This document shows positions 8,657-18,861 of a stretch of DNA of 64,000 nucleotides, piece after piece (the stretch's first letter is position 1; each line of letters begins with the position of its first letter). The notes beneath the pieces are model-generated. The model saw only the letters and a list, made by a program, of their open reading frames with translations, did no database searches and was not told the origin of the DNA. Location: assembly GCF_001426685.1 (NCBI RefSeq), contig NZ_LMFB01000044.1, forward strand, positions 207,410 to 271,409, in the 5' to 3' direction. A program made the translations under genes and the position numbers. This stretch comes from Rhizobium sp. Root483D2. GTDB taxonomy: Bacteria; Pseudomonadota; Alphaproteobacteria; Rhizobiales; Rhizobiaceae.

Positions 8657-10998
8657 TGGCGGCAGGCAACCGCAAACATATCAGGCTGCTGGCGGCCATT
8701 CTGCTTTCCGGTGTCGCGCTGCAGGCGCTGACGCCGATCGCACCCGCATGGGCACAAGAGACCAATATCGATTCGTTCAATCCGACGATGCCCGAAGACG
8801 CCAAGATGCTTCTGTCGGCAAACGAGCTCGTCTATAACAGGGATGCCGAGCGCGTCATCGTGCGCGGGGCAGTCCAGATCAATTATGGCGGCTACCAGAT
8901 GGTCGCCCAGCAGGTCGAGTACAGCCAGAAAACCGGGCGCATCATTGCAACCGGCGAAATCGAGCTGATCGAGCCCGGCGGCAACCGCGTCTATGCCGAC
9001 CAGATGGACGTGACCGATGATTTCGGCAACGGCTTCATCGAGCAGCTGCGCGTCGAAACCACGGATCTGACGAAGCTTGCCGCCGTGACCGGCGAACGGC
9101 GCAATGGCGAGGAAATGATCCTCAACAATGCCGTCTACACCGCCTGCACCCCTTGCGCGACCAATCCCGACCACAAGTCGCTCTGGCACGTCAAGGCACA
9201 GCGCATCGTCCAGAACGGCAAGACCCATACGATCCGCATGGAGAACGCCAAGTTCGAGCTGTTCGGCCAACCGATCCTGTACCTGCCGGTGCTGGAGGTT
9301 CCCGACCAGACGGTGAAGCGCAAGAGCGGCTTCCTGTTTCCAAAATTTGGCTATACCCAGAAGCTCGGCGCTGGCGTCAGCGTTCCCTATTACTGGGCGA
9401 TCTCGCCGTATATGGACGCGACCGTGACGGCGACCGGGCTGACCCGCCAGGGCTTCCTGCTGCAGGGCGAATTCCGCCAGCGTTTTGCCAATGGCGAACA
9501 TATTCTCAGCATGGCCGGTATCAGCCAGCTGAACCGCAGCAGCTTCACCGGTGGCACCGTCGATGCCCAGGAAACCAATCGCGGCATGATCGGCTCGCAG
9601 GGCCGGTTTGAGATCAATCCGCGCTGGACCTTCGGCTGGGACGTTCTTGTCCAGAGCGACAACAATTTCGCCAGGACCTACGAGCTTTCGACCTTCGACG
9701 GCACGACGCTGACCAACCAGGCGTACCTCACGGGTCTCGGCAAGCGTAATTTCTTCGACGCCCGCGCCTTCTATTTCGACATCCAGGATGCCGATCCCAA
9801 CAGCATCGCCGAAAACAAGCAGGCCGTCGCCCAGGTTCTGGATTATTCCTACACCCACCCCGAACCGGTCTTCGGCGGCGAGCTGACCGCAGACATCAAC
9901 CTGACCAACATCAATCGCAACCGAGAAGATTCCTACTCCGTTGGTGCTATCGGCGACGAGGTCTACCGTTTTCGCGGTCTCGAAGGCACCTATCACCGCC
10001 TGTCGGCCGATCTGGAATGGAAGCGCAACTTCATCGTTCCCGGCGGCCTGTCGCTGACGCCGATTCTTGCGGCGCGCGGCGATCTCATCGGTTCCTCGAT
10101 GGCCAATCCGGGTCCCGATTATACCGGCAACTTCGACAGCGATGACGCGGCAACGCGCCGGATGCTGACGGCCGGTATTGATGTGCGCTATCCGATCCTT
10201 TTGACGACCGACTATAGCAGCCACATCATCGAGCCGATCGCCCAGATCTTTGCCCGTCCCGATGAGGAATATGCCGGCGGCCTGCCGAACGAGGATGCGC
10301 AGAGCTTCGTGTTCGACGCGACATCGCTGTTCGACCGTGACAAGTTCTCGGGCTTTGACCGTATCGAAGGCGGAACGCGCGCCAATCTTGGCGTTCGCTA
10401 CACCGGCGCGCTTGGCAATGGCTACGCGCTGCGCGCGATTGCCGGCCAGTCGTTCCATCTTGGCGGCTTGAATTCGTTTGCGACCGACGATCTGGTCAAG
10501 GCGGGTTCTGATTCCGGCCTTGAAACCAACCGGTCCGACTATGTCGCCATGGTCGGTATCGATGCTCCGTCCGGCATTACCGCCAGCTTCAGCAGCCGTT
10601 TCGACGAGCGCAATCTCGACATGCGCCGCGCCGATGCGTCGCTCGGCTACCAGGGCATCCTGTGGCAGACGGCCGTGACCTATACCAGCATCCAGGCGCA
10701 GCCGCTCTATGGCTCGACCAGGGACCAGGACGAATTGCAGACGGCGGCAGCTTACAAATTTGCCGATTACTGGTCCGTATTCGGCTCCGTCACCTATGAT
10801 CTGAACAGCAATGTCATCACCCGCAATGGCATCGGCATCACCTATGACGACCGCGATACGATCTTCTCGCTGGTCTACAAGGAAGAGCGCGACAGCGATC
10901 AATCCATCGCCAATGACTGGTCGATCGGCGCACGCATCAGCTTCCGGACGCTTGGCGATATCGATGTGGGCGACACGAAGTTCGACGGCCTGAACTAG
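8656..10998 (+). CDS. lptD: LPS-assembly outer-membrane protein LptD
   Basis: The 780-residue protein starts with a signal peptide ending in APAWA-QE near residue 35. An OstA/LptA-like beta-jellyroll follows (about 50-230; VIVRGAVQINYGGYQMVAQQ), then a large C-terminal beta-barrel rich in alternating aromatic/polar strands and ending in FDGLN. LptD, plugged by LptE, inserts LPS in the outer leaflet. Cysteines in TACTPC (residue ~160) lie where disulfides guide barrel assembly in the family. The start is GTG at 8656 with AGGAGG seven bases upstream, sharing a base with the lptG stop. Its antisense strand is also open for over 800 codons, a high-GC artefact. Confidence 0.93.
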   Translation: MAAGNRKHIRLLAAILLSGVALQALTPIAPAWAQETNIDSFNPTMPEDAKMLLSANELVYNRDAERVIVRGAVQINYGGYQMVAQQVEYSQKTGRIIATGEIELIEPGGNRVYADQMDVTDDFGNGFIEQLRVETTDLTKLAAVTGERRNGEEMILNNAVYTACTPCATNPDHKSLWHVKAQRIVQNGKTHTIRMENAKFELFGQPILYLPVLEVPDQTVKRKSGFLFPKFGYTQKLGAGVSVPYYWAISPYMDATVTATGLTRQGFLLQGEFRQRFANGEHILSMAGISQLNRSSFTGGTVDAQETNRGMIGSQGRFEINPRWTFGWDVLVQSDNNFARTYELSTFDGTTLTNQAYLTGLGKRNFFDARAFYFDIQDADPNSIAENKQAVAQVLDYSYTHPEPVFGGELTADINLTNINRNREDSYSVGAIGDEVYRFRGLEGTYHRLSADLEWKRNFIVPGGLSLTPILAARGDLIGSSMANPGPDYTGNFDSDDAATRRMLTAGIDVRYPILLTTDYSSHIIEPIAQIFARPDEEYAGGLPNEDAQSFVFDATSLFDRDKFSGFDRIEGGTRANLGVRYTGALGNGYALRAIAGQSFHLGGLNSFATDDLVKAGSDSGLETNRSDYVAMVGIDAPSGITASFSSRFDERNLDMRRADASLGYQGILWQTAVTYTSIQAQPLYGSTRDQDELQTAAAYKFADYWSVFGSVTYDLNSNVITRNGIGITYDDRDTIFSLVYKEERDSDQSIANDWSIGARISFRTLGDIDVGDTKFDGLN

Positions 10999-11000
10999 GA

Positions 11001-11051
11001 CGCGCCGCGGCTGTGGCGCGCCGTTTCCTCTGCGCCAAGTATGGCGCAGAG
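11001..11051 (+). terminator. Two hairpins after lptD
   Basis: Immediately after the lptD stop is CGCGCC-GCGGCTGT-GGCGCG (11001-11020) followed by a short T3. A perfect 10-bp hairpin follows, CTCTGCGCCA with TGGCGCAGAG (11028-11051) around a four-base loop. Neither has a long U-tract, so they may weaken read-through or stabilise the 3' end rather than stop transcription fully. Confidence 0.4.
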
Positions 11052-11108
11052 CCCAACAAAGGGGCGATTGACGGCCTGATTGCACTTTTTGCGGCAACCG
11101 GTGGGGTC

Positions 11109-11135
11109 TTGTCATTGTTCGGCCGCATGTATTAT
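11109..11135 (+). promoter_or_regulatory. Possible promoter for surA-pdxA-rsmA
   Basis: TTGTCA at 11109-11114 and TATTAT at 11130-11135 are separated by 15 bases, a little short for sigma-70. It is the best hexamer pair in the 233-base gap between lptD and surA. If real, surA-pdxA-rsmA can be transcribed separately from the lpt genes. Confidence 0.25.
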
Positions 11136-11231
11136 GCATCCTTGCACGCACATGCGCGCGATGACGGCGCTTGGCAAGAAGACCACGACCCCGGACACGC
11201 GATGTCCGGCGGCCACTGAAAAGGACAAAGA

Positions 11232-12176
11232 ATGGGCGGGAAGCTTTCGATCACGCGCACGGTTTCGGCAATGATCCTTGCCTGCGGCCTCGCACTCTCC
11301 TCCGCGCCGGTCACCTATGCCGCGAGCATCAAGGTCGTTGCCGTCGTCAACGGCACGCCGCTCACGTCCGGCGACGTTGCCAAGCGCGCAGCCTTCATGC
11401 GCCTGCAGCACCAGAGTGGTGGCCCGGACGCGGCCCGCCAGCAGATGATCGATGAACTCCTCAGGCGCGAGGAAATCCTGCGTTTGAACGCCTCCGTCAG
11501 TAGCACCGACGTCGAAGCCGCCGTCGGGCGCTTTGCGGCCGGCAACAAGCTCTCGGTCCAGCAGCTGTCGCAGATCCTCGATCAGGCCGGCGTCGGCATC
11601 GATCACTTCCGCAATTATGTCGCTGTGTCCATGAGCTGGCCACGGGCGGTCAACGCCCGCTTCGGCGGCGGTGGCGGTGGACGCCTGTCCAATGAGGAAC
11701 TCGTCCGGCGCATGCAGGAAAATGGCGGCCAGAAGCCGGTAACCACCGAATATTTCCTGCAGCAGGTGATCTTCGTCGTCCCCGCCTCCAAGCGCAATGC
11801 CATCATCGGCAAGCGCCAGGCCGAAGCCAATGCGTCGCGTGCGAAATATCCGGGCTGTGAGCAGGCCAAGGCCTTCGCCGCCACGATGCGCGACGTCTCG
11901 ATCCGCAGCCTCGGCCGCATGATGGTGCAGGAAATTCCGGCCGACTGGAAGCCGCTCGTCGAAAAGGCCGGCGAGAACGGCACGACCGGCACGCGCGTCA
12001 CCGAACGCGGCGTCGAATATCTCGCCATCTGCAAGAAGCGCGAAGTTTCCGACGATGCGGCGGCCGAAATCGTGTTCCGCGCCGAAGATATCGGCAAGAA
12101 GGGCGATGGCGAAGACGCCAACAGCAAGAAATATGTCGAGGAACTGCGCAAGCGCGCCCAGATCGTCCAGAAGTAA
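11232..12176 (+). CDS. surA: SurA-like periplasmic chaperone
   Basis: The 314-residue protein has a signal peptide (positively charged GKLSITRT, hydrophobic core, cleavage near TYAAS at residue ~31). A SurA N-terminal chaperone domain follows ([20 protein letters not shown], then [20 protein letters not shown]). The C-terminal half ([20 protein letters not shown]) aligns with the parvulin rotamase region, but I do not see the clear catalytic histidine pattern, so isomerase activity is doubtful. It chaperones outer-membrane proteins such as LptD, which fits its place just after lptD. AAAGGA stands upstream of the ATG. pdxA follows after 10 bases. Confidence 0.82.
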   Translation: MGGKLSITRTVSAMILACGLALSSAPVTYAASIKVVAVVNGTPLTSGDVAKRAAFMRLQHQSGGPDAARQQMIDELLRREEILRLNASVSSTDVEAAVGRFAAGNKLSVQQLSQILDQAGVGIDHFRNYVAVSMSWPRAVNARFGGGGGGRLSNEELVRRMQENGGQKPVTTEYFLQQVIFVVPASKRNAIIGKRQAEANASRAKYPGCEQAKAFAATMRDVSIRSLGRMMVQEIPADWKPLVEKAGENGTTGTRVTERGVEYLAICKKREVSDDAAAEIVFRAEDIGKKGDGEDANSKKYVEELRKRAQIVQK

Positions 12177-12186
12177 CACAAGCAGC

Positions 12187-13215
12187 ATGAGCCCGACGCG
12201 CGACAGGCCGCTCGCCCTGACCATGGGCGATCCCGCCGGGATTGGCCTCGACATCACCATCGACGCCTGGATCAATCGCCAGGCCTGGCAGACGCCGCCG
12301 TTCATTCTGATCGGCGACCCGTCGGCTCTCGCAGAACGCGCCCGCGCGCTTGGCCACGAGATCGCGGTTCGCGAGACCGATTGCGCTGCGGCTTGCGCCG
12401 TCTTCGACAGCGCGCTTCCGGTTTTGCCGGTGGCCTGCGCCAGCCCGGTCCATGCGGGCCTTCCGGATTCCGCCAATGCGGGCGCTATCACCGGCGCCAT
12501 CGAAACCGCCGTGCGGCTCACCATGGACGGTGCAGCCTCCGCCATCGTCACCAATCCGATCGCCAAATCCGTGCTCTACGATGCGGGCTTTCAATTTCCC
12601 GGCCATACCGAATTTCTCGCCGATCTCGGGGCGCGCCTGACCGGTAAGCCGCTCTTGCCGGTGATGATGCTGGCCGGACCGAAGCTGAAGGCCGTCCCGG
12701 TGACGATCCATATTCCGCTGAAGGATGTGCCCGACCAGTTGACCGGTGATCTCATCTACCGGACCTGCGCGATTACTGTGCGGGACCTGAAGGAGCGCTT
12801 CGGCCTTGCCTCTCCGCGTGTCGCCGTTGCCGGCCTCAATCCGCATGCTGGGGAAAACGGCGCGCTCGGTCTTGAAGACGATGCCGTCATCCGTCCCGCC
12901 ATCGAGCGGCTGAGAGCGGAAGGTGTCGATATAACCGGCCCCCTGCCCGCCGATACCATGTTTCACGACCGCGCCCGCGCCACCTATGACGTGGCGATCT
13001 GCATGTATCACGATCAGGCGCTGATCCCGGCCAAGGCGCTGGGTTTCGACGACAGCGTCAACGTGACGCTCGGCCTGCCCTTCATCCGCACCTCGCCGGA
13101 TCATGGCACCGCGTTCAGCCTGGCCGGCAAGGGCATTGCCCGCGCCGACAGCGTGCTGGCAGCCCTGCGTCTGGCGCAGGAGCTTTCCGGCAACGCTATG
13201 CGGGGGCAGACCTGA
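12187..13215 (+). CDS. pdxA: 4-hydroxythreonine-4-phosphate dehydrogenase
   Basis: The 342-residue protein begins [16 protein letters not shown] and contains [10 protein letters not shown], the metal-site region [11 protein letters not shown] and [12 protein letters not shown], all PdxA hallmarks. It oxidises 4-phosphohydroxy-L-threonine with NAD to supply the aminoacetone phosphate used by PdxJ in de novo pyridoxal 5'-phosphate synthesis in the cytosol. The ATG at 12187 gives the family start. The stop TGA overlaps the rsmA ATG (TGATG). The surA-pdxA-rsmA order is an ancient proteobacterial arrangement. Confidence 0.93.
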   Translation: MSPTRDRPLALTMGDPAGIGLDITIDAWINRQAWQTPPFILIGDPSALAERARALGHEIAVRETDCAAACAVFDSALPVLPVACASPVHAGLPDSANAGAITGAIETAVRLTMDGAASAIVTNPIAKSVLYDAGFQFPGHTEFLADLGARLTGKPLLPVMMLAGPKLKAVPVTIHIPLKDVPDQLTGDLIYRTCAITVRDLKERFGLASPRVAVAGLNPHAGENGALGLEDDAVIRPAIERLRAEGVDITGPLPADTMFHDRARATYDVAICMYHDQALIPAKALGFDDSVNVTLGLPFIRTSPDHGTAFSLAGKGIARADSVLAALRLAQELSGNAMRGQT

Positions 13216-14042
13216 TGGCGGCGATCGACGGCCTGCCGCCGCTGCGCGACGTGATTGCCCGCCACGGCCTCGACGCGAAGAAAGCGCTTGGCCAGAACTT
13301 CCTGCTCGATCTCAACCTCACCCAGAAGATCGCCCGCACGGCCGGGCCGCTGGAGGGTGTGACGGTGATCGAGGTCGGCCCGGGTCCGGGCGGCCTCACC
13401 CGCGCCATCCTGTCGCTCGGCGCCAAGAAGGTGATTGCCATCGAGCGCGACGCCCGCTGCCTGCCCGCCCTTGCCGAGATCGCCGATTTCTACCCCGGCC
13501 GCCTCGACGTCATCGAAGGCGATGCGCTGAAGACGCCGTCCGAAGAGCTTGCCGGCGACGGCCCGGTCAAGATCATTGCCAACCTGCCCTATAATGTCGG
13601 CACCCAGCTTCTGGTCAATTGGCTTTTACCGGCGGCATGGCCGCCGTTCTACCAGTCGATGACGCTGATGTTCCAGCGCGAAGTCGGTTTGCGGATCGTT
13701 GCCAAGGCCGATGACGATCACTACGGCCGCCTCGGCGTGCTGTGCGGCTGGCGCACCCATGCACGCATGGCCTTCGACGTGCCCCCCCAGGCCTTCTCAC
13801 CACCTCCGAAGGTCACCTCCTCGGTGGTGCATCTCGAACCGATCGAAAACCCGATCCCATGCGCTGCCGCAGACCTCGAAAAAGTGACGATGGCCGCGTT
13901 CGGCCAACGCCGCAAGATGCTGCGCCAAAGCGTCAAATCCATCGGCGGCGAAGCGCTGCTCGCCAAGGCCGAGATCGACCCAAAACGCCGGGCGGAAACG
14001 CTGTCGGTGGAAGAGTTCTGCAGATTGGCGAATTGTTTATAA
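13215..14042 (+). CDS. rsmA: 16S rRNA dimethyladenosine transferase RsmA (KsgA)
   Basis: The 275-residue protein has [16 protein letters not shown] at the N-terminus, the SAM-binding glycine motif [13 protein letters not shown] and the catalytic [11 protein letters not shown] motif. It dimethylates two adjacent adenines near the 3' end of 16S rRNA during late 30S assembly. The start overlaps the pdxA stop. The last codons (GCAGATTGGCGAATT at 14020-14034) are duplicated 210 bases downstream with a palindromic repeat, although the gene itself is intact. Confidence 0.94.
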   Translation: MAAIDGLPPLRDVIARHGLDAKKALGQNFLLDLNLTQKIARTAGPLEGVTVIEVGPGPGGLTRAILSLGAKKVIAIERDARCLPALAEIADFYPGRLDVIEGDALKTPSEELAGDGPVKIIANLPYNVGTQLLVNWLLPAAWPPFYQSMTLMFQREVGLRIVAKADDDHYGRLGVLCGWRTHARMAFDVPPQAFSPPPKVTSSVVHLEPIENPIPCAAADLEKVTMAAFGQRRKMLRQSVKSIGGEALLAKAEIDPKRRAETLSVEEFCRLANCL

Positions 14043-14049
14043 ACGGCGG

Positions 14050-14190
14050 TCTCCCCCCTTCTCTTCAGCGGGGAAGTGCCGAGCGCATGCGAGGCGATGA
14101 GGGGGTCTTTCCGCGAATTCTGAGAGCGCCGCCCCCTCATCCGGCCCTGCGGGCCACCTTCTCCCCGCTGGGGAGAAGAGGGAGTGCGCG
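14050..14190. repeat. Palindromic intergenic element, full copy
   Basis: The first part carries TTCAGCGGGGAAGTGCCGAG and a run rich in GAGGCGATGAGGGGG. After a short centre the complementary arm follows with CCCCCTCATCCGGCC, then the local hairpin GGCCCTGCGGGCC and the palindrome TTCTCCCCGCTGGGGAGAA. The two arms can fold on each other as a long imperfect hairpin. This composition is typical of the abundant rhizobial intergenic palindromes (RIME-like). It lies directly after rsmA. Confidence 0.7.
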
Positions 14191-14229
14191 GCAACTCCCG
14201 TCGGACGATTACTGAGGTCAGCGCCGCAA

Positions 14230-14355
14230 GCAGATTGGCGAATTTCCTTCAGCGGCAACCCCGGTCTCCCCCTTCTCCCCAGCGGGGAGAAGTGCCGAGC
14301 CTAGGCGAGGCGATGAGGGGGGCTTGCCGCGAATTCTGAGCGTGCCGCCCCCACC
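14230..14355. repeat. Duplicate of rsmA tail plus half palindromic element
   Basis: GCAGATTGGCGAATT at 14230-14244 exactly repeats the 3' end of rsmA (14020-14034). It is followed by the left half of the same element found at 14050: CTTCTCCCCAGCGGGGAGAA, TGCCGAG, GGCGAGGCGATGAGGGGG and CGCGAATTCTGAG. The offset is 210-215 bases, so this looks like a tandem duplication with small indels. The stretch between the two copies and 14402 has no gene. Confidence 0.7.
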
Positions 14356-14402
14356 AACGTGCAGTAACGGCCTTTCCTCAGACAATACACAGCCTAAAAA
14401 TA

Positions 14403-15068
14403 TCAAAGTTTCGGCGTTTCCGTCAGCAAGCCATTCACAAACTCGAACAGCCCCGGACGCCGGTCGCGGCGGAGCCGTTCGGCTTCGACGATGGCCTGGA
14501 CGGAGGCGAAGGCGCTGTCGAGGTCCTCGTTGACGACGATATAGTCATATTCCAGCCAGTGCTCGATCTCGGAGCGGGAATTGGCCAGCCGGGTGGCGAT
14601 GACCTCTTCGGTGTCTTCGGCGCGGCGGTGCAGGCGTGATTGCAGCTCCGCCATGGTCGGCGGCAGGATGAAGATCGAGACGACGTCGCCGCCCATCTTT
14701 TCCTGCAGCTGCTGGGCGCCCTGCCAGTCGATATCGAACAGCATGTCCTGTCCCTCCGACATGGCGGCCTCGACGGCATCGCGCGGCGTGCCGTAGAAAT
14801 TGCCGTGCACCTCGGCCCATTCGAGAAGCGCGTCGGTCTGGCGAAGCCCCTCGAATTCGCGGATCGACTTGAAGAAATAATGCCGCCCGTCGATCTCGCT
14901 TGGACGCCGCTTGCGCGTCGTCACGCTGACCGAGATGCTCATATGCGGATCGGACTCGAGCAGATTGCGCGCAATGGTCGATTTGCCGGCCCCCGAAGGC
15001 GAGGAGATCACCAGCATGAGACCGCGGCGCTGAATGGCTTTGGTTGAAGTTTGGCTCACGGGGCTCAT
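14403..15068 (-). CDS. gmk: Guanylate kinase
   Basis: The 221-residue enzyme has the P-loop [10 protein letters not shown] near residue 25, the GMP-binding stretch [19 protein letters not shown], and the [11 protein letters not shown] region. It phosphorylates GMP to GDP with ATP. I chose the ATG at 15068, which has GGAG five bases before it, over a GTG two codons upstream. It starts 2 bases after the yicC stop, so the two are co-transcribed and probably coupled; yicC-gmk adjacency is widespread in bacteria. Confidence 0.93.
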   Translation of the reverse strand: MSPVSQTSTKAIQRRGLMLVISSPSGAGKSTIARNLLESDPHMSISVSVTTRKRRPSEIDGRHYFFKSIREFEGLRQTDALLEWAEVHGNFYGTPRDAVEAAMSEGQDMLFDIDWQGAQQLQEKMGGDVVSIFILPPTMAELQSRLHRRAEDTEEVIATRLANSRSEIEHWLEYDYIVVNEDLDSAFASVQAIVEAERLRRDRRPGLFEFVNGLLTETPKL

Positions 15069-15070
15069 GG

Positions 15071-15958
15071 TCACTCCAGATTTTGGACCTGTTCACGGAA
15101 CTGGTCGATGACGACCTTCAGTTCGATACCCGCGGCGGTGACCGCAGCTGCATTCGACTTGGAACAGATGGTATTTGATTCGCGGTTAAATTCCTGGGAC
15201 AGGAAATCGAGTTTGCGGCCGACGGGTCCGCCTTTTTTCAAAAGGTCGCGGGCAGCCGCCACATGGGTCCGCAGCCGGTCGATCTCCTCGCGGATATCGG
15301 CCTTGGCGGCCAGCAGCGCCACCTCGGCATAGAGGCGGTCCGGATCGACCTTGGTGCCGCCGTCCATCACCAATGCGATCTGGCTGGCAAGGCGTGCGGT
15401 GATGACGGGCACGCTGCGCGACGGGTCAGCCTCGATGCCGCTGGTCAGCGTCTCGATCCTGTCGATCTGTTCCAGAAGCACCCTGTAGAGCGCCACACCC
15501 TCGCCCTCGCGCATTGCTGTCATGTCGGCAATTGCCAGCCGCAGCCCGGCAAGAATATCGCTGTCGCGCGCGGCGCGCTCGCCCTCCTGTTCCTCCGGCT
15601 CGCGAAAATCGACGATGCCGCGGATAGACAAAAGCGTGTCGAGGCGCAGTGGCGCCGCATCGATGACATCACGAAGCTGTTCGCGCAAAGACAGGACGGC
15701 CGAAAGTGCGCCCTGGTTGATGACCGGCTCGACGCTGGTTTCGCTGGCCGAAACCGTAAGGTTGACCTGCATGTTGCCGCGCGAAAAATTGTCGCCTGCA
15801 CATTTGCGCACATCCGTTTCCAGATGCTCGGTGCCGGCCGGCAGCCGCAGCCGCAGATCCAGCCCCTTGCCGTTGACCGAGCGCAGTTCCCACGCCCAGC
15901 GATAGCGCCCGCAGGTCCCCTCGCGGCGGGCAAATCCCGTCATGGATTGCAGCGGCAT
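15071..15958 (-). CDS. YicC-family endoribonuclease
   Basis: The 295-residue protein starts [14 protein letters not shown], the family hallmark, followed by [18 protein letters not shown] and a C-terminal DUF1732 domain with [39 protein letters not shown] and ending in a coiled tail. E. coli YicC is an RNA endonuclease acting on small RNAs and mRNA; the same activity is inferred here. GGGAGGA lies ten bases upstream of the ATG at 15958. The long open stretch upstream of this ATG has no resemblance to the family and overlaps mltG. gmk follows directly. Confidence 0.88.
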   Translation of the reverse strand: MPLQSMTGFARREGTCGRYRWAWELRSVNGKGLDLRLRLPAGTEHLETDVRKCAGDNFSRGNMQVNLTVSASETSVEPVINQGALSAVLSLREQLRDVIDAAPLRLDTLLSIRGIVDFREPEEQEGERAARDSDILAGLRLAIADMTAMREGEGVALYRVLLEQIDRIETLTSGIEADPSRSVPVITARLASQIALVMDGGTKVDPDRLYAEVALLAAKADIREEIDRLRTHVAAARDLLKKGGPVGRKLDFLSQEFNRESNTICSKSNAAAVTAAGIELKVVIDQFREQVQNLE

Positions 15959-16115
15959 CGTCTCGTCCTCCCGCCCCGCCAGCATCCGCGCGTTAACCGG
16001 CGAAGAAGGCTTGGGAACATTGAATTGATCATGAATGTGTACGGCTCCGGTACGGTCAACCGCAAGGGTCAAGCGTACCGGAGCCGTGTCATCCACAAGC
16101 CTGATAAAGGCCAGG

Positions 16116-17294
16116 TTACTCCTGAGCCGGTGCCGTCTCCGCCGCCTTTGCGGCAGCGGCCTTTTCGGCCTCGATCTTGCGCCAGCGGCGGACATTGTTG
16201 TTGTGCTCGTCGAGCGTGGCTGCAAACACATGACCGCCCGTGCCGTCGGCGACGAAATAGAGATCCGAGGTGCGCGAGGGATTGGAAACGGCCTCGAGCG
16301 CTGCCCGGCCCGGATTGGCGATCGGCGTCGGCGGCAGGCCCCGGATCATGTAGGTATTATAGGGCGTGTCCTTCTCCAGGTCCGATTTCAGGATCGGCCG
16401 GTCGGCCGGTTTTCCATCGCCACCGAAGATGCCGTAGATGATCGTCGGATCGGACTGCAGCCGCATGCCCTTTTCCAGGCGGTTGATAAAGACCGAGGCG
16501 ACCCGCGAGCGTTCGTCGGCAATGCCGGTTTCCTTCTCGACGATCGAGGCGAGCGTGACGAATTCGTCGCGGCTGGCGATCGGCAGGTCGGGATCGCGTT
16601 TTTCCCAGATCTGATCCACCAGCTGCTTTTGCGCCGCCGCCATCTGCGCGACGATTTCAGCCCGCTTCGTGCCGCGCGAAAACTTGTAGGTATCGGGACG
16701 CAATGTGCCCTCGGCCGGCACCTGCGCCGGCAAGTCGCCCTCCAGCACCGGATCGCTGCCCAGCCGCGAAAACATCTGCTTGACGGTCAGGCCTTCCGGC
16801 AGCGACACCGAATAGAGGATGGACTTGCCCGATTTCAGGAGCTGCATGATCTCCTGCATCGAGGAACCGGCCTTGATCTCGTATTCACCAGCCTTCAGCG
16901 TATCATTGTCTTCCAGATAGGCTTCCGACATGAACCGGAAGACGCGGCCGTCGGAGACGATATTGTTGCGCTCGAGGCTGCTGGCGATCTCCTGGATGCC
17001 GGCGCCGTTGCGCACGATGAAATTGGTGTTGGCGGTCAGCGGGCCCTGGTCCTCATAGGCGGACATCGCATAATACACCGTGCCCGCTGCGGCGATCGTC
17101 AGGCAGACGATCACGGTCATCAGGAAATTCAGAAAGATAACGACCTGGCTTTTGGCCTTGCGCGAGCGCCGGGGCGGCTGCGGGACTTTTTCCGGACGAA
17201 GAGCTTCGCTCGCCGATTTCGGGATGATCGGGCCATTATTGCCCGCCTCGTTGCGGCCGAAAGGCGCTGCGTTGTTTTCGTTTGCGTCGTTCAC
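16116..17294 (-). CDS. mltG: Endolytic murein transglycosylase MltG
   Basis: The 392-residue product has a cytoplasmic tail rich in Asn and Pro, one TM helix (VVIFLNFLMTVIVCLTIAAA, about 55-80), a LysM-like subdomain (VSLPEGLTVKQMFSRLG) and the YceG catalytic domain. The catalytic Glu is in LASIVEKETGIADER and is followed by NRLEKGMRLQSDPTIIYG. It cleaves nascent glycan strands in the periplasm and sets their length. I place the start at the GTG at 17294 preceded by AGGAC; a GTG at 17327 would add 11 residues. It is transcribed in the same direction as fabF upstream, but a hairpin lies between them. Confidence 0.9.
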   Translation of the reverse strand: MNDANENNAAPFGRNEAGNNGPIIPKSASEALRPEKVPQPPRRSRKAKSQVVIFLNFLMTVIVCLTIAAAGTVYYAMSAYEDQGPLTANTNFIVRNGAGIQEIASSLERNNIVSDGRVFRFMSEAYLEDNDTLKAGEYEIKAGSSMQEIMQLLKSGKSILYSVSLPEGLTVKQMFSRLGSDPVLEGDLPAQVPAEGTLRPDTYKFSRGTKRAEIVAQMAAAQKQLVDQIWEKRDPDLPIASRDEFVTLASIVEKETGIADERSRVASVFINRLEKGMRLQSDPTIIYGIFGGDGKPADRPILKSDLEKDTPYNTYMIRGLPPTPIANPGRAALEAVSNPSRTSDLYFVADGTGGHVFAATLDEHNNNVRRWRKIEAEKAAAAKAAETAPAQE

Positions 17295-17502
17295 TGGAGT
17301 CCTGTTTCTGGAATTCGCGTCATGCACGTCTCCATCCCCGATGCGAACTCCAGAAGAGAAACAGGAATGAGAATCACCTTGTCACGATTGTAGCGAAGCT
17401 AAGCCATAGGCCTTGTGTCAGCATGGCCAAAAAGCCACGGGGCTGACGAAACCGGCTCAGTCGCAATCCTCCGTATGCCATGTTTGAACTGAGCAATGCG
17501 GC

Positions 17503-17532
17503 AAAAGCACGATAACGGGAGAATTATCGTGC
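17503..17532 (-). terminator. Terminator downstream of fabF
   Basis: On the minus strand a perfect 9-bp stem, GCACGATAA with TTATCGTGC, is followed by TTTT. It lies 67 bases beyond the fabF stop and separates the fab cluster from mltG. The rest of the 304-base gap to mltG shows no gene and presumably carries the mltG promoter. Confidence 0.6.
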
Positions 17533-17598
17533 AAACAGACGATGCCGGGCAGCGGGTACGCATCAAAACGGGCCGCCATCCGGCCACCCGTCGGCAGT

Positions 17599-18861
17599 TT
17601 AATCAGCGTAACGGCGCAGAACCAGCGAGGCATTGGTGCCGCCAAAGCCGAACGAGTTCGACACGGCGACATTGATCTCGCGCTTGCGCGCCACATGCGG
17701 GACCAGGTCGATCTTGGTTTCGACCGAGGGATTGTCGAGGTTGAGTGTCGGCGGCGCGACATTGTCGCGGATCGCCAGCGCGCAGAAGATCGCCTCGACG
17801 GCACCGGCAGCACCCAAGAGGTGGCCAATCGCCGATTTGGTGGAGGACATAGAGACCTTGGATGCGTGCTCGCCCATGACGCGCTCGACGGCGCCCAGTT
17901 CGATCGTGTCGGCCATGGTCGAGGTGCCGTGAGCGTTGACATAATCGACATCGGCAGCCGAAAGACCGGCGCGCTTCAAGGCCATCTGCATGCAGCGATA
18001 GGCACCGTCGCCATCTTCGGCCGGCGCAGTGATGTGAAAGGCGTCGCCCGACAGGCCATAGCCGACCACTTCGGCGTAGATCTTGGCGCCGCGCGCCTTG
18101 GCATGTTCGAGCTCTTCGAGCACGACGATGCCTGCGCCCTCGCCCATGACGAAGCCATCGCGGTCCTTGTCGTAGGGGCGCGAGGCCTTGGCCGGGTCGT
18201 CGTTATGCTGTGTGGACAGCGCCTTGCAGGCGGCAAAGCCAGCCAGCGCAATGCGCGAAATCGGCGATTCCGTGCCGCCGGCAACCATCACGTCGGCATC
18301 GCCCATGATAATGAACCGCGCCGCGTCGCCAATGGCGTGGGCGCCCGTGGAACAGGCGGTGACGACGGAATGATTGGGGCCGCGCAGCTTGTGGCGGATC
18401 GAGACCTGGCCGGAGGCAAGGTTGATCAGGCGGCCCGGAATGAAGAAGGGAGATACCCGGCGCGGGCCGCGGTCGCGCAGCGTGATGCCGCCTTCGACAA
18501 TGCCTTCGAGACCACCGATGCCCGAGCCGATCATCACGCCGGTGGCGATCTGGTCTTCGTCGGTTTTCGGATGCCAGCCGGCGTCGTCAAGCGCCATGTC
18601 GGCTGCGGCCATTGCATAGATGATGAAACTGTCGACCTTGCGCTGTTCCTTCAGTTCCATCCAATTGTCGGGATTGAAGGTGCCATCGGTACCATCGCCG
18701 AACGGCAGGCGGCAGGCAATCTTTGCAGGAAGGTCATCGACTTCGAATTCGGTCACCCGGCGGGCGGCATTGCCGCCGGCGATGAGCCGCGACCAGGACA
18801 CTTCGGTCCCGCAGCCCAAGGGAGATACCATGCCGGTACCGGTGATAACGACACGTCTCAT
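17599..18861 (-). CDS. fabF: 3-oxoacyl-ACP synthase II
   Basis: The 420-residue condensing enzyme shows the Cys-His-His triad: the nucleophile in VTACSTGAHAIG, the first His in NAHGTSTMADT and the second in KSAIGHLLGAAGAVE. It extends acyl-ACP with malonyl-ACP in type II fatty-acid synthesis. The ATG at 18861 gives the normal start MRRVVITGTGMVSPLG; 24 in-frame residues upstream lack similarity. It follows acpP in the same direction after a 222-base gap with two hairpins, so both joint and separate transcripts are possible. Confidence 0.95.
   Translation of the reverse strand: MRRVVITGTGMVSPLGCGTEVSWSRLIAGGNAARRVTEFEVDDLPAKIACRLPFGDGTDGTFNPDNWMELKEQRKVDSFIIYAMAAADMALDDAGWHPKTDEDQIATGVMIGSGIGGLEGIVEGGITLRDRGPRRVSPFFIPGRLINLASGQVSIRHKLRGPNHSVVTACSTGAHAIGDAARFIIMGDADVMVAGGTESPISRIALAGFAACKALSTQHNDDPAKASRPYDKDRDGFVMGEGAGIVVLEELEHAKARGAKIYAEVVGYGLSGDAFHITAPAEDGDGAYRCMQMALKRAGLSAADVDYVNAHGTSTMADTIELGAVERVMGEHASKVSMSSTKSAIGHLLGAAGAVEAIFCALAIRDNVAPPTLNLDNPSVETKIDLVPHVARKREINVAVSNSFGFGGTNASLVLRRYAD

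Noticed and set aside
8653-11151. An 832-codon open frame on the minus strand across lptD
   Set aside because: It is antisense to a gene with clear LptD features and its product has no recognisable domain; long antisense frames are common in high-GC DNA.
11112-12566. A 484-codon minus-strand frame across surA and pdxA
   Set aside because: It is a shadow of real genes on the plus strand, with repetitive Ala/Gly-rich sequence and no motif.
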